The notes beneath the pieces are model-generated. The model had not been told where the DNA came from and did not search any database. It saw nothing but the letters and a program-made list of their open reading frames with translations. From positions 558,001 to 622,000 of the forward strand of contig NZ_CP110257.1 of NCBI RefSeq assembly GCF_026013905.1: a stretch of DNA of 64,000 nucleotides, in the 5' to 3' direction. The stretch is from Schlegelella aquatica (GTDB lineage: Bacteria; Pseudomonadota; Gammaproteobacteria; Burkholderiales; Burkholderiaceae_C). This document shows, in pieces, positions 36,260 to 45,407 of the stretch. Numbering within the stretch: position 1 is the first letter of the stretch; every line of letters starts with the position of its first letter. A program made the position numbers and the translations under genes.

Positions 36260-39200
36260 TTGACGGCCTTGCCCGACTATGCCGAGCTGCATGCGCTCAG
36301 CAACTTCAGCTTCCAGCGAGGGGCCTCGCATCCGCGCGAGCTGGTTCAGCGGGCCCACGCGTTGGGCTATGCGGCGCTCGCCTTGACCGACGAATGTTCG
36401 CTGGCCGGCGTGGTGCGGGCCCATCAGGCGTGGAAGGATTTGCGCGCCCGGGCCCAGGAGTGCGGGCAGCCCGAGCCCCGACTGCGGTTGCTCATCGGCA
36501 GCGAGTTCCGGGTGGACGTGTCCGCCTCCGCCCTATCGACCCCCGGTTCGGCCTCGCCGGGAGCCGGCGCCTGCCCAGGGCAGCAGGCCCGGGAGCCTGC
36601 CTCCTTCCGGCTGGTGGTGCTGGCGCACAACCGCCACGGCTACGCGCACCTGTGCGAGTTCATCACCCGCCTGCGCCGCGCCAGCCCCGAGAAAGGCCGA
36701 TACCGGTTGCAGTGGGAGCAGGTGTGGCCCGCGCGGTTGCGCGATTGCGAGGTGCTGTTGGTGCCCGAGCGCACCGCTTCCTTCGAGGCGGTGTGGTCGC
36801 AGGCGCGCTGGCTGCGGCAGGCGTTCGGCGAGCAGGGGTGGCTTGCGGTGGAACTGCTGCGCGAGGCGGACGACGCGGCCTGGTTGCAGCAGCTGCGCGA
36901 GGTGGGCCGGCTCACCGGCGTGCCGCTGGTGGCGGCCGGCGACGTGCACATGCACGTGCGTTCGCGCAAGCCTTTGCAGGACGTGCTCACCGCCATCCGG
37001 CTGGGGCGCCCCGTGGCCGCGTGCGGCACCGCCTTGCAACCCAATGCCGAGCGGCACCTGCGCACCCGGCTGCGCCTTGCGCAGATCTACCCCCTCGACC
37101 TGCTCGAAGCCACGCTCACGGTGGCGGCGAAATGCACCTTCACCCTGGATGAGCTCTCGTACGAATACCCCGAGGAGGTGGTGCCGCCTGGCGAGACACC
37201 GGCTTCGTACCTGCGCCGCTCGACTTACGAGGGCGCGAAGGAGCGCTACCCCGCGGGCCTGCCCGACAAGGTGCGCGAGCAAATCGAGAAGGAGCTCGCC
37301 CTCATCGCGGCCAAGAAGTACGAAAAGTACTTCCTGACCGTCTACGACATCGTGCGCCATGCCCGCAAGGAGCTGAAGATCCTCTGCCAGGGCCGGGGTT
37401 CGGCGGCCAATTCGGCCGTCTGCTACTGCCTGGGCATCACCGAAGTCGATCCCGCGCGCAGCAACACCCTGTTCGAACGCTTCATCAGCCATGAGCGCGA
37501 CGAGCCGCCGGACATCGACGTGGACTTCGAGCACCAACGGCGCGAGGAGGTCATCCAGTACCTCTACCAGAAGTACGGACGCGACCGCACCGCGCTCACC
37601 GCCACCGTCATCTGCTATCGCATGCGCAGCGCCATCCGCGACGTGGGCAAGGCGCTCGCCTTCGACGAGGCGCAGATCGACGCGCTGGCCAAGAGCCACT
37701 ACTGGTGGGACAGCCCGGCGGTGCTGCCTGAACGTCTGGCCGAGCAGGGGCTGGACCTCGCCGACCTGCGCGTGCGGCAGTGGATCGAGCTCACCTGGCA
37801 GTTGCGCGGCTTTCCACGGCACCTGAGCCAGCACACCGGCGGCTTCGTCATCGCGCGCGGCAAGCTCAGCCAGATCGTGCCGATCGAGAACGCGGCGATG
37901 CCCCAACGCACCGTGATCGAATGGGACAAGGACGACCTGGACACCCTCAAGCTCATGAAGGTGGATGTGCTGGCCTTGGGCATGCTGAGCGCGATCCGGC
38001 GCTCGCTGGAGTTCGTCTCGCAACGCCACGGCCGGCCTTGGACGATGCAGGACATCCCGGCCGAGGACCCGGCCACCTACGAGATGATCTGCCGCGCCGA
38101 CACGGTGGGCGTGTTCCAGATCGAGAGCCGCGCCCAGCAAAGCATGCTGCCGCGCCTGAAACCGCGCACCTTCTATGACCTGGTGGTGGAGGTCGCCATC
38201 GTGCGGCCCGGGCCCATCCAGGGCGGCATGGTGCACCCTTACCTGCGACGCCGCGAAGAAGAGGCCCAGCGTCTTTCGCGCGGTGAAGGGTCGCTGCCGA
38301 TCGAGGACGAACGGCTCAAGAACGCGCTGGGACGCACGCTCGGCGTGCCGATCTTCCAGGAGCAGGTGATGCAGCTGTGCATGGACTGCGCCGACTTCAC
38401 GCCCGGCGAGGCCGACCGCCTGCGCCGCTCGATGGCCGCGTGGCGACGCGACGGCGACCTGCGGCCGTTCCAGGACATGATCTTTCAGCGCATGCAGCGC
38501 AATGGCTACAGCGAGGAGTTCGCACGGCGCATCTGTCAGCAGATCGAAGGTTTCGCCGACTACGGCTTCCCCGAGAGCCACGCCGCGTCTTTCGCGTTGC
38601 TGGCCTATGCCAGCAGCTGGATCAAGTGCCACGAGCCGGCGGCCTTCCTCGCCGGTCTGCTCAATTCGCAGCCGATGGGCTTTTATTCGCCCAGCCAGCT
38701 GGTGCAGGACGCGCGCCGGCACGGCGTCGAGGTGCGCCCAGTGGACGTGCAGGCGAGCGAGGTCGATTGCACGTTGGAAGATCTGCCGCAGCGCTCACGA
38801 GGGACCCCGCCCTCCGCTTCCTCGGCGTCCCCCGGGCCCGACGGGGCTCTGACGACCCCGGCCCAGGGCGCGCCGCCTTCTGCCCAGCCCGCGGTGCGCC
38901 TGGGGCTGCGTGTGGTCAAGGGGCTCGCCGGCGCTGCGGCCGAACGCATCGTGCAGGCGCGCCGGGCGGGCCCCTTCCGCGACGTGCAGGACCTCGCTCG
39001 CCGGGCCGCCCTGCAGCCGCGCGATCTGCAACTCTTGGCCAGTGCCGACGCGCTGGTCTCGCTGGCGGGGCACCGCCGGCAGCAGATGTGGGAGGCCGCC
39101 GCCTGGCAGACGGAGACCGACCTGCTCGCCGAAGCACCCATCGAGGAGGCCCAACTCGAGCTGCTGCCCGCCCCGGAGGGCGAGGAGATCGTCTTCGACT

Positions 39201-39592
39201 ACGCCTCGCTGGGGCTCACGCTGCGGCGTCATCCGCTGGCACTGCTGCGTGCGCGCCTGGCGCGCCGCGGCGTGCTTTCGTCGCGCGAGCTGGCGGCCGT
39301 GCCCGGGGGGCGGCGCGTTCGCACCTGCGGCCTCGTCACCGTGCGCCAGCAACCCGGCACCGCCCACGGCACCATCTTCGTCTCCCTCGAAGACGAGCAC
39401 GGCGCGGTCAACGTGATCGTCTGGCCCAGTCTGCGCGAGCGCCAGCGCCGGGCGCTGCTCGAATCGCGGCTGCTCATGGTCACCGGCACCTGGCAACGCG
39501 AGAAGGGCGTCTCGCACCTCATCGCCGAGCGCCTGGAGGACTGCACCTCGTGGCTGGGCCGACTCGGCACCGCGAGCCGGGATTTCCACTGA
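36260..39592 (+). CDS. dnaE2: Error-prone DNA polymerase DnaE2
   Basis: This 1110-residue C-family polymerase performs mutagenic lesion bypass with ImuA and ImuB. It has the N-terminal PHP domain (YAELHALSNFSFQRGASHP), the palm with catalytic aspartates in PDIDVDFEHQRREEV (about 416-430), the fingers, helix-hairpin-helix (GLRVVKGLAGAAAERIV) and a C-terminal OB fold (VRTCGLVTVRQQPGTAHGT). A TTG start at 36260 is chosen because GAAGGAG lies 6 bases upstream and the PHP domain starts at once; no ATG is well placed. A 25-residue Ser/Gly/Ala insertion near 95-120 and a Pro/Ala/Ser insertion near 850 are lineage-specific. Confidence 0.93.
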   Translation: MTALPDYAELHALSNFSFQRGASHPRELVQRAHALGYAALALTDECSLAGVVRAHQAWKDLRARAQECGQPEPRLRLLIGSEFRVDVSASALSTPGSASPGAGACPGQQAREPASFRLVVLAHNRHGYAHLCEFITRLRRASPEKGRYRLQWEQVWPARLRDCEVLLVPERTASFEAVWSQARWLRQAFGEQGWLAVELLREADDAAWLQQLREVGRLTGVPLVAAGDVHMHVRSRKPLQDVLTAIRLGRPVAACGTALQPNAERHLRTRLRLAQIYPLDLLEATLTVAAKCTFTLDELSYEYPEEVVPPGETPASYLRRSTYEGAKERYPAGLPDKVREQIEKELALIAAKKYEKYFLTVYDIVRHARKELKILCQGRGSAANSAVCYCLGITEVDPARSNTLFERFISHERDEPPDIDVDFEHQRREEVIQYLYQKYGRDRTALTATVICYRMRSAIRDVGKALAFDEAQIDALAKSHYWWDSPAVLPERLAEQGLDLADLRVRQWIELTWQLRGFPRHLSQHTGGFVIARGKLSQIVPIENAAMPQRTVIEWDKDDLDTLKLMKVDVLALGMLSAIRRSLEFVSQRHGRPWTMQDIPAEDPATYEMICRADTVGVFQIESRAQQSMLPRLKPRTFYDLVVEVAIVRPGPIQGGMVHPYLRRREEEAQRLSRGEGSLPIEDERLKNALGRTLGVPIFQEQVMQLCMDCADFTPGEADRLRRSMAAWRRDGDLRPFQDMIFQRMQRNGYSEEFARRICQQIEGFADYGFPESHAASFALLAYASSWIKCHEPAAFLAGLLNSQPMGFYSPSQLVQDARRHGVEVRPVDVQASEVDCTLEDLPQRSRGTPPSASSASPGPDGALTTPAQGAPPSAQPAVRLGLRVVKGLAGAAAERIVQARRAGPFRDVQDLARRAALQPRDLQLLASADALVSLAGHRRQQMWEAAAWQTETDLLAEAPIEEAQLELLPAPEGEEIVFDYASLGLTLRRHPLALLRARLARRGVLSSRELAAVPGGRRVRTCGLVTVRQQPGTAHGTIFVSLEDEHGAVNVIVWPSLRERQRRALLESRLLMVTGTWQREKGVSHLIAERLEDCTSWLGRLGTASRDFH

Positions 39593-39688
39593 ACCTCGGC
39601 GCCGGCCCTGCAGAAAAGCCCCCAGCCGCCTCACAATGCTCGCGTCCGCGCGGGCCCGCCCGCCGAGTGACTGCCCTTGCGCGATCCG

Positions 39689-40423
39689 ATGCCTTCGATC
39701 CCTGTCCCCACCCTGCTGCGCCTTCTGGACGCCGAACGTCTCCCACTGGCCGGCGACTGGTCCCATCGCGCGCCGTGGCCTGGGCTTCACACCGTGCTGC
39801 TGCGCAGACAGCTGCCTGCCCCAGGCTGGCAGGCGCCCCTCTTCGCGCTGCCAGCCCAACTGATCGCGGGGCTGCCGCGGGCCGTGCCCAAACGACAGCA
39901 GGAATTCCTGCTCGGCCGCCTCGCCGCTCACGAAGCCCTGAAGGCCGCCGGCTGCCCTGCGACGCAAGCATGGGCGGGTCAGGCCGAGCGTCGGCCCGTC
40001 TGGCCCGCCGGGATGACGGGCTCCCTCAGCCACACGGACTCCCTCGTGCTGGCCGTCGCAGCGTCCACCTCCACCGGCGTGCGATCGGTCGGGGTCGATC
40101 TCGAGTCGCTGGCCCCCGACCCCGAGGCGGTGCGCGCCATCGAAGCCTGTTTCGACGAGGACGAGCGCCGTGGGCTGGCCGCCTGTCCCCACGGCCTGCT
40201 CGGCGGCTTTGCGCTCAAGGAGTCGCTCTACAAGTGCCTGCAGCCGCTCGTCGGCGGCTGGATCGACTTCGAGGATGCGTGGGTCCGCTGGAGCGGCGAT
40301 CCTTCACAGCCCGCCCGGCTCACCTTGCGCAAGACGCTGGCGCCCGCCTTCCCGGCCGGGCACGAACTGCAGGGCAGCGTGGGATTCTTCGAAGAGCACG
40401 TGGTGGCCGCGGTCGCGTGCTGA
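39689..40423 (+). CDS. 4'-phosphopantetheinyl transferase, Sfp/EntD type
   Basis: The 244-residue enzyme should transfer phosphopantetheine from CoA to a serine of carrier-protein domains. The superfamily motifs are visible: GSLSHTDSLVLAVA, VGVDLESL with the metal-binding Asp/Glu, and FALKESLYKC with Lys-Glu-Ser-x-Tyr-Lys. The length is the double-domain Sfp class, distinct from the small AcpS encoded at 60485. A TTG at 39677 would add four residues; ATG 39689 is used. It follows dnaE2 closely, without an obvious carrier-protein client nearby. Confidence 0.9.
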   Translation: MPSIPVPTLLRLLDAERLPLAGDWSHRAPWPGLHTVLLRRQLPAPGWQAPLFALPAQLIAGLPRAVPKRQQEFLLGRLAAHEALKAAGCPATQAWAGQAERRPVWPAGMTGSLSHTDSLVLAVAASTSTGVRSVGVDLESLAPDPEAVRAIEACFDEDERRGLAACPHGLLGGFALKESLYKCLQPLVGGWIDFEDAWVRWSGDPSQPARLTLRKTLAPAFPAGHELQGSVGFFEEHVVAAVAC

Positions 40424-40444
40424 GGGCCCGCCGAGGGCTGCCCC

Positions 40445-41236
40445 TCAGCCGCCGTGGATCGCGAAGACCGCCGGCTGGTCGTTCGGCAAGGCGGGCGGCG
40501 AACGCCGCCACTCCTGCACCTGCCGCGTGCGCGTCCAGCCCGCGGGCGTCGTCAGCGCACAGGCGATCGACAGCCGCGTCTGCGGTCCCAGGTGCGTGAG
40601 CAGGGCCTGCAGCAAGGCCCCATTCCGGTAAGGCGTTTCGATCATCAGTTGCGTCTGCCCCTGTCGCCGCGCCAGGGCCTCCAGCTCCCGCACCCGCGCC
40701 GCGCGCGCCGCTTCCTCCACCGGCAGGTAGCCGACGAAAGCGAAGCTCTGGCCGTTCATGCCGCTGGCCGCCAGCGCCAGCAGGAGCGCCGACGGCCCCA
40801 CGAGGGGCACCACGGCCACGCCCTCGCGCTGCGCCAGCGCCACCAGTTCGGCGCCGGGGTCGGCCACGGCCGGCATCCCGGCCTCCGAACACAGGCCCAC
40901 ATCCTCGCCCTGCAAGGCGGGGGCCAGCAGCGCGGCCAGTGCCTCGTCCGGGACGCTCGCGTGGCGCTCGCCCTTGCGTGGGCGCGGCAGCTCGCGGATG
41001 TCGAGTGCCTGCAAGGCGGTGGAAAGAGGCACAACCGCGTCGACCCGCTTGAGGAAGGCTCGTGCCGTCTTGGCGTTCTCGCACACCCAGTGCCGCAACG
41101 ACGCTGCACGGCGCAGCACGCCCAGCGGCAGCACGTCCTCCAGCGGCGTGGCCGCTGCCGCGATGCCGAAATCCAACGGCGTGGGCACGAGGTACAGCGT
41201 GCCCCGCGGCCCGGATCCGCCGGCCGAGTCCCTCAT
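40445..41236 (-). CDS. SAM-dependent methyltransferase, RsmI/tetrapyrrole-methylase fold
   Basis: The 263-residue protein has the tetrapyrrole-methylase fold used by RsmI (16S rRNA C1402 2'-O-methyltransferase). The N-terminal LYLVPTPLDFG, GLCSEAGMPAVADPGAELV in the SAM loop, and LVGPSALLLALAASG match the family. However the N-terminus reads VPTPLD where RsmI has a VATPIGN-type start, and the set agrees better with the shorter paralogue family seen in Betaproteobacteria. I therefore call the fold but not a specific target. Convergent with the phosphopantetheinyl transferase. Confidence 0.85.
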   Translation of the reverse strand: MRDSAGGSGPRGTLYLVPTPLDFGIAAAATPLEDVLPLGVLRRAASLRHWVCENAKTARAFLKRVDAVVPLSTALQALDIRELPRPRKGERHASVPDEALAALLAPALQGEDVGLCSEAGMPAVADPGAELVALAQREGVAVVPLVGPSALLLALAASGMNGQSFAFVGYLPVEEAARAARVRELEALARRQGQTQLMIETPYRNGALLQALLTHLGPQTRLSIACALTTPAGWTRTRQVQEWRRSPPALPNDQPAVFAIHGG

Positions 41237-41420
41237 CGCACTGCCCTCCGACCGCTGCACGACCGCCTGCCCGCGCAGCGACGATGGCCCTCTTGGCCCT
41301 GGCTCTCTTGGAACGCCCTCAGGGGCGGCCGCAGGACGGCCCTTAAATCTTCGCCCCCGGCGCGTGCGCCCACCCCCCACGCGGGTAACGGCCCGGCTCC
41401 GGGCGCCCGAGCGCCGGGCC

Positions 41421-42020
41421 TCATGCCCGCAGCACCGGCAGCCCCGCGGCCCGCAGCAACGCGCAGGTGCGGATGAGCGGCAGCCCCACGAGCGCCGTCG
41501 GATCGTCAGACTCGATCGCTTCGAGCAGCGCGATGCCCAGGCCCTCCGACTTGGCGCTGCCCGCGCAGTCGTAAGGCTGCTCCGCCCGCAGGTAGGCTTC
41601 GATCTCGCGATCGTCCAGGGTGCGAAAACGCACCGTCACCGGTGCCAGGTCGACACGCTCGAAGCCGGTGACCGGCCGCACCACGGCGACGGCGGTGTGG
41701 AACACCACGCTGCGCCCGCTCATGCGGCGCAACTGCTCCACCGCGCGTTCGTGCGTGCCCGGTTTGCCGATCGGCTGACCCTCCAGGTCGGCCACCTGGT
41801 CCGATCCGATCACGACGGCTTCGGGGCGCAAGGCGGCCACCGCCCGGGCCTTGGCCAGCGCCAGGCGCAGGGCCAGCTCGCGCGGGGCTTCGCCTGGGGC
41901 CGGGGTTTCGTCCACCTGCGGGGCCGCCACATCGAAGGGCAGTCGCAGCCGCTCGAGCAGCTCGCGCCGGTAGCGCGAGGTCGAGCCGAGTACCAGGGGA
42001 GGGGGTGCAATGGAAGACAT
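41421..42020 (-). CDS. yceF: Maf-family nucleotide pyrophosphatase, YceF type (m7GTP)
   Basis: The 199-residue enzyme hydrolyses modified nucleoside triphosphates, for the YceF branch mainly 7-methyl-GTP. Maf motifs are GSTSRYRRELLERL at the start, SDQVADLEGQPIGKP in the middle (the Asp being the general base) and YDCAGSAKSEGLG toward the end. The assignment to YceF over the dTTP-type Maf rests on these motifs and on the gene being divergent from yceD-rpmF-plsX, exactly as in E. coli. ATG 42020 lies 71 bp from the yceD start. Confidence 0.92.
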   Translation of the reverse strand: MSSIAPPPLVLGSTSRYRRELLERLRLPFDVAAPQVDETPAPGEAPRELALRLALAKARAVAALRPEAVVIGSDQVADLEGQPIGKPGTHERAVEQLRRMSGRSVVFHTAVAVVRPVTGFERVDLAPVTVRFRTLDDREIEAYLRAEQPYDCAGSAKSEGLGIALLEAIESDDPTALVGLPLIRTCALLRAAGLPVLRA

Positions 42021-42091
42021 GCCGGCATTGTCGGGCAAGGCCGCGCGCTCCGGCGCTCGGTACACTGAGGGCCGTTCACACGCCCTGGACC

Positions 42092-42649
42092 ATGCCCGCC
42101 AAAGATTTCGACCCGCTGCACCTCGACGTGGCCGCCTTCGCGCGCGCCGACGCTCGCCTCGAGGGGGCCTGGCCGCTCGCCGGGATGGAACGCATGGCCC
42201 GCGAGGCCCACGAGGAGGCCCCGGTCGCCGAGACGGCCGTCACCTGGTCCGCCGAAGGCGAACTGCGGCCGCGCCCCGGCGACGAGCCGCAGGTCTGGCT
42301 GCACCTGCGCGCCCGCACGTCCATCTCGCTCGAATGCCAGCGCTGCCTGCGGCCCGTCGCAGTCGCACTGGACGTGGACCGCCAGTATCGCTTCGAGCGC
42401 GACGAGACCCGCGCCGCCGAGGCCGACCTCGACAGCGAGGAGGACGTCCTCGCATTGACGCGTTCACTCGACCTGCACGCCCTGGTCGAGGACGAACTCC
42501 TGCTGGCCCTGCCGATCGTGCCCCGCCACGCCGACTGCGCCATGCCGCTCGGGGGCGCGGTGCGCGACGCGGACTTCGACCAGGACGAGGAGCCGCGCCC
42601 CAACCCCTTCGCCGCACTGGCCGCGCTGAAGAAGACCCCGAAGGCGTGA
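42092..42649 (+). CDS. yceD: YceD family protein (DUF177), large ribosomal RNA accumulation protein
   Basis: The 185-residue protein matches DUF177/YceD: a cysteine pair in LECQRCLRPVAVALD, the acidic stretch DLDSEEDVL, LVEDELLLALPIVPRH, and a C-terminal Cys in RHADCAMP, then PNPFAALAALKK. YceD is linked to 23S rRNA accumulation and is conserved next to rpmF across bacteria. ATG 42092 follows the divergent yceF start. An 84-bp gap with its own promoter-like element separates it from rpmF. Confidence 0.93.
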   Translation: MPAKDFDPLHLDVAAFARADARLEGAWPLAGMERMAREAHEEAPVAETAVTWSAEGELRPRPGDEPQVWLHLRARTSISLECQRCLRPVAVALDVDRQYRFERDETRAAEADLDSEEDVLALTRSLDLHALVEDELLLALPIVPRHADCAMPLGGAVRDADFDQDEEPRPNPFAALAALKKTPKA

Positions 42650-42700
42650 AGCTTGCGGTGCTGCCCCTTCCGCCGCACCGGGGGGGAGGCTGCCGCGCCA

Positions 42701-42709
42701 TGCTAGAAT
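42701..42709 (+). promoter_or_regulatory. Candidate extended -10 promoter before rpmF
   Basis: TGCTAGAAT fits the extended -10 pattern TGnTAnnnT and lies 25 bp before the rpmF ATG. No good -35 is seen 17 bp upstream in a G-rich run, as expected for extended -10 promoters. It would give a short leader for rpmF and the fatty-acid genes. Confidence 0.5.
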
Positions 42710-42733
42710 CGAGGGTTTTCCAAGGAGCGAGCC

Positions 42734-42916
42734 ATGGCCGTTCAACAGAACAAGAAGTCGCCGTCGAAGCGCGGGATGCATCGTGCCCACCAGCACCTCG
42801 AGAACCCGCCGACCGCGATTGAGCCCACCACGGGCGAAGTCCACCTGCGTCACCACATCAGCCCGACCGGTTTCTATCGCGGCCGCAAGGTCCTCAAGAC
42901 CAAGGCGGACGCCTGA
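42734..42916 (+). CDS. rpmF: 50S ribosomal protein L32
   Basis: The 60-residue protein is L32: [20 protein letters not shown] at the start and [15 protein letters not shown] at the end. The zinc cysteines of C+ L32 are missing, so this is a C- form, which does not need zinc. AAGGAG precedes the ATG. Placement between yceD and plsX is the classic order linking ribosomal and lipid genes. Confidence 0.98.
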   Translation: MAVQQNKKSPSKRGMHRAHQHLENPPTAIEPTTGEVHLRHHISPTGFYRGRKVLKTKADA

Positions 42917-43182
42917 TCGCCCTGACCCCGCTGCCAGCGTAGGTGCTCGGTGAGCATCGGCGTCGTGCGGTCTGACCGGCGCGCGCCGGCGGCGCCGAGC
43001 CCCGGGCATGCCGCGCCGTCAGTGCGGCTGTGGTGTCGTGTGTCACGCGCGGCGGCGAGCGCTGCCCGCGCGGTCGTGCCTGTCCGCCTGGGTGCTGAGG
43101 CCGGGTCGCGCGTGCGGCGCTGTGCGCCTGCGTGGGCGGGTGTCGGCGCCGGGGTGCGTATTCGCGGCGGCGCGAAGTGCCG

Positions 43183-44295
43183 ATGATGAATTCTTCTTCA
43201 GTGCAGTCTCTTGCGGGGGTGGCCGACGGTCGCCCCGTGCGCCTTGCGGTGGACTGCATGGGCGGCGATCACGGCCCGTCCATCACCTTGCCGGCCTGCC
43301 GCGCTTTTCTCGACCGCCATCCCGACGCCCAGCTGTTGCTCGTCGGGCGTCCGGAGGCGCTCGCGCCGGCCGAAGGGTGGGCGCGCTGCGAACGCATCGC
43401 CGCCTCCGAGATCGTCGAGATGGACGACCCCGTCGAGGTGGCGCTGCGCCGCAAGAAGGACTCGTCCATGCGGGTCGCCATCAGCCAGGTCAAGCCTGCC
43501 GACGACGGCCGGGCGCCGGCCGACGCATGCGTTTCCGCGGGCAACACCGGCGCACTGATGGCCGTGTCGCGGTACGTGCTCAAGACGCTCGACGGCATCG
43601 ACCGCCCGGCCATCGCCACGGTGATGCCCAACGAGAAGGACGGCTACACGACGGTGCTCGACCTCGGCGCCAACGTGGACTGCGAGCCGGAGCACCTGCT
43701 GCAGTTCGCCCTGATGGGTGCGGCCCTGGTGACCGCCGTCGAGGGCAAGCCCGATCCGAAGGTGGGCCTGCTCAACATCGGCGAGGAGGTCATCAAGGGC
43801 AGCGACACGATCAAGCGCGCCGGCGAGCTGCTGCGCTCGGCGGCCGATGCCGGCCTGCTCAACTTCCACGGCAACGTGGAGGGCAACGACATCTTCAAGG
43901 GCACGACCGACGTCGTGGTGTGCGACGGCTTCGTCGGCAACGTCGCGCTCAAGACGGCCGAAGGGCTGGCCGCGATGCTGTCGAGCTTCATCAAGCAGGA
44001 ATTCACGCGCAACGCCTACGCCAAGCTCGCCGCGCTGGTCGCCCTGCCGGTGCTGCGGCACTTCAAGCACCGCGTCGACCACCGACGCTACAACGGCGCG
44101 GCACTGCTCGGCTTGCGCGGGCTGGTGTTCAAAAGCCACGGCTCGGCGGATGCCTTCGCGTTCGAGCAGGCCCTCCATCGAGCGTATGATGCGGCCCGAA
44201 ACCGGTTGCTCGACCGGGTACACGACCGTATCGTCGAATCGCTGCAGGCCTTGCCCGCCGCCGAGACGCCGGTGCCGGTGACCAAGACTGCATGA
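43183..44295 (+). CDS. plsX: Phosphate acyltransferase PlsX
   Basis: The 370-residue enzyme makes acyl-phosphate from acyl-ACP for phospholipid synthesis. Visible motifs are [13 protein letters not shown] near the N-terminus, [31 protein letters not shown] and [20 protein letters not shown], all characteristic. Two adjacent ATGs (43183 and 43186) can start it; a 266-bp GC-rich gap after rpmF shows no other gene. The stop overlaps the fabH ATG by 4 nt (ATGA), so the two are coupled. Confidence 0.96.
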   Translation: MMNSSSVQSLAGVADGRPVRLAVDCMGGDHGPSITLPACRAFLDRHPDAQLLLVGRPEALAPAEGWARCERIAASEIVEMDDPVEVALRRKKDSSMRVAISQVKPADDGRAPADACVSAGNTGALMAVSRYVLKTLDGIDRPAIATVMPNEKDGYTTVLDLGANVDCEPEHLLQFALMGAALVTAVEGKPDPKVGLLNIGEEVIKGSDTIKRAGELLRSAADAGLLNFHGNVEGNDIFKGTTDVVVCDGFVGNVALKTAEGLAAMLSSFIKQEFTRNAYAKLAALVALPVLRHFKHRVDHRRYNGAALLGLRGLVFKSHGSADAFAFEQALHRAYDAARNRLLDRVHDRIVESLQALPAAETPVPVTKTA

Positions 44296-45281
44296 CCGCC
44301 TCTTCCCCCCGTTATTCCCGTATCACCGGCACCGGCAGCTGCCTGCCGCCGCGCCGCGTGACGAACGAGGAGTTCGCCGCCGACCTCGCCCAGCGAGGGA
44401 TCGAGACTTCCGACCAGTGGATCGTCGAGCGCACGGGCATCCGCGCGCGGCATTTCGCCGACCCCGCGGTGGCCTCCAGCGACCTGGCCGTCGCGGCGGC
44501 CCGGCAGGCGCTCGAATCCGCCGGCCGCACGCCCGCCGAGATCGATCTCATCATCGTCGCGACCTCCACGCCCGACATGGTCTTCCCGTCGACGGCCTGC
44601 ATCGTGCAGCAGAAGCTGGGGGTCCACGGGTGCGCCGCGTTCGATGTGCAGGCCGTGTGCTCCGGCTTCGTCTATGCGCTCTCGGTGGCCGACGCCATGA
44701 TCAAGGCCGGCACCGCCAGCCGTGCGCTCGTCATCGGGGCGGAGGTCTTCTCCCGCATTCTCGACTTCAACGACCGCACCACCTGCGTGCTGTTCGGCGA
44801 CGGCGCCGGTGCCGTGGTGCTGGAAGCGAGCGACACGCCCGGTATCCTGGCCAGCGAGTTGCACGCGGACGGACGGCACGTGGGCATCCTCTGCACACCG
44901 GGGACCGTCTCGGGCGGCCAGGTGCTGGGCGACCCGCTGCTCAAGATGGACGGCCAGGCGGTGTTCAAACTCGCCGTCAGCGTCCTCGAGGACGTGGCCC
45001 GTTCTGTGCTCGAGAAAGCCGGCCGCACCGAGGCGGACATCGACTGGCTGATCCCCCACCAGGCCAATATCCGCATCATGCAGGGCACCGCCAAGAAGCT
45101 GAAGCTGCCGCTCGAGCGCCTCGTGGTGACGGTGGACGAGCACGGCAACACCTCGGCGGCCTCCATTCCGCTGGCCCTCGACCACGCCGTGCGCACGGGG
45201 CGCATCCAGCGCGGCGACACGCTCATGCTCGAGGGCGTGGGCGGCGGTTTCACCTGGGGTGCGGTGCTGCTCGACTACTGA
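44292..45281 (+). CDS. fabH: 3-oxoacyl-ACP synthase III (FabH)
   Basis: This 329-residue condensing enzyme starts fatty-acid synthesis from acetyl-CoA and malonyl-ACP. The catalytic triad is visible: Cys123 in QAVCSGF, His256 in IPHQANIRI and Asn286 in HGNTSAAS. The start [19 protein letters not shown] region and [13 protein letters not shown] at the C-terminus are typical. Its ATG lies in the plsX stop. FabD follows after 126 bp. Confidence 0.97.
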   Translation: MTASSPRYSRITGTGSCLPPRRVTNEEFAADLAQRGIETSDQWIVERTGIRARHFADPAVASSDLAVAAARQALESAGRTPAEIDLIIVATSTPDMVFPSTACIVQQKLGVHGCAAFDVQAVCSGFVYALSVADAMIKAGTASRALVIGAEVFSRILDFNDRTTCVLFGDGAGAVVLEASDTPGILASELHADGRHVGILCTPGTVSGGQVLGDPLLKMDGQAVFKLAVSVLEDVARSVLEKAGRTEADIDWLIPHQANIRIMQGTAKKLKLPLERLVVTVDEHGNTSAASIPLALDHAVRTGRIQRGDTLMLEGVGGGFTWGAVLLDY

Positions 45282-45407
45282 TCCGATTTCTCCCCGGCCG
45301 CGCAGCCGGTCTCGCCCGTGCGTGAGCCGCCGAGCGGCCCGATGGGCGCCGGCGGCAGGGCTCGCCGGGCCCGCGCGGTCTTCACTGACCCTACGACGAG
45401 TATCGAG

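Noticed and set aside
42917..43182. Possible gene in the 266-bp gap between rpmF and plsX
   Set aside because: Frames are short, start-poor and Arg/Ala-biased; no ribosome site or conserved motif is seen.
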